A stretch of DNA of 64,000 nucleotides from Stenotrophomonas sp. MMGLT7 (GTDB lineage Bacteria; Pseudomonadota; Gammaproteobacteria; Xanthomonadales; Xanthomonadaceae). A program made the translations under genes and the position numbers. Below, piece by piece: positions 63,940 to 64,000 of this stretch. The stretch's first letter is position 1. The number at the start of each line of letters is the position of its first letter. The stretch covers positions 52,788 through 116,787 of the forward strand of contig NZ_JAJOZS010000013.1 of NCBI RefSeq assembly GCF_021168555.1, given 5' to 3'. The notes under the pieces are model-generated. The model had not been told where the DNA came from. It did no database searches and saw only the letters and a program-made list of their open reading frames with translations.

Positions 63940-64000
63940 TGTAGGAGCGACTTCAGTCGCGATGGGGCTCTACCGGTAGAGCCCCATCGCGACTGAAGTC
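63940..64000. repeat. Inverted GTAG-REP pair, cut by the window edge
   Basis: TGTAGGAGCGACTTCAGTCG and the start of its complement flank GGGGCTCTACCGGTAGAGCCCC, itself a perfect palindrome. The final bases lie outside the window. Confidence 0.85.

Overview
The window is high-GC, densely coded chromosomal DNA from a gammaproteobacterium that looks like the Xanthomonadaceae (Xanthomonas or a close relative). Three things support this: the gene content (a CreBCD system, a Xanthomonas-type nucleotide pyrophosphatase/phosphodiesterase, a UbiM-like hydroxylase, two pirins), the very GC-rich coding sequence, and several families of short palindromic intergenic repeats typical of this group. One family is a GTAG-headed REP arranged in inverted pairs; another is built from GGGATT/AATCCC words. 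There is no rRNA, tRNA, transposase, prophage or CRISPR array. About 55 protein genes are supported; the first (a histidine kinase) is cut by the left edge and the last repeat by the right edge.

Layout. 1-4.4 kb: an OmpR-type two-component pair, a GNAT acetyltransferase, a periplasmic serine hydrolase and RraA. 4.6-10.5 kb: a DUF72 protein, an EamA exporter, the pseudouridine synthase RluF, the DeaD RNA helicase, a broken ECF sigma-factor gene and an S4-domain protein. 10.8-16.3 kb: a MscS-type channel, UbiM, a MAPEG protein and several small exported or membrane proteins, including a ClpP-fold lipoprotein. 16.4-20.9 kb: alkylation repair (Ada-N/AlkA fusion and Ogt), a Nudix hydrolase, a secreted nucleotide phosphodiesterase and ribosomal protein THX. 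21-27.2 kb: a zinc locus (MerC-like protein, ZnuD-like TonB receptor, Zur, with gltX). Between the receptor and zur lies a two-gene, lower-GC module with its own near-consensus promoter. It encodes an exported protein ending in a four-cysteine tail and an exported protein with a thioredoxin-like domain; I cannot assign it to a known system, and it is the best candidate here for something undescribed.

27.3-34.6 kb: a divergent XRE repressor/degenerate EAL pair around an operator-like palindrome, an M28 peptidase and creB-creC-creD with a cre-tag-like site before creD. 34.6-39.7 kb: a direct glucose oxidation block (LacI-type regulator, OprB porin, PQQ glucose dehydrogenase). 40.1-42.7 kb: a QseBC-like pair with a YgiW-like protein. 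43-48.6 kb: RlmJ, a GNAT protein and the transcription-repair factor Mfd. 49.3-52 kb: a chemoreceptor and an HD-GYP protein. 52.4-64 kb: a cardiolipin-synthase-like enzyme, M13 peptidase, GpmA, endonuclease V, two pirins, CstA and a YbdD/YjiX protein.

Recurring themes are stress and DNA repair (DeaD, AlkA, Ogt, Mfd, endonuclease V), envelope signalling through three kinase/regulator pairs, and carbon supply (glucose oxidation, CstA). Several genes have a -10-like hexamer only 6-9 bases before the start codon, suggesting leaderless transcripts. No database search was possible: family names come from reading motifs and gene order, and starts were chosen by Shine-Dalgarno spacing, signal peptides and overlaps.
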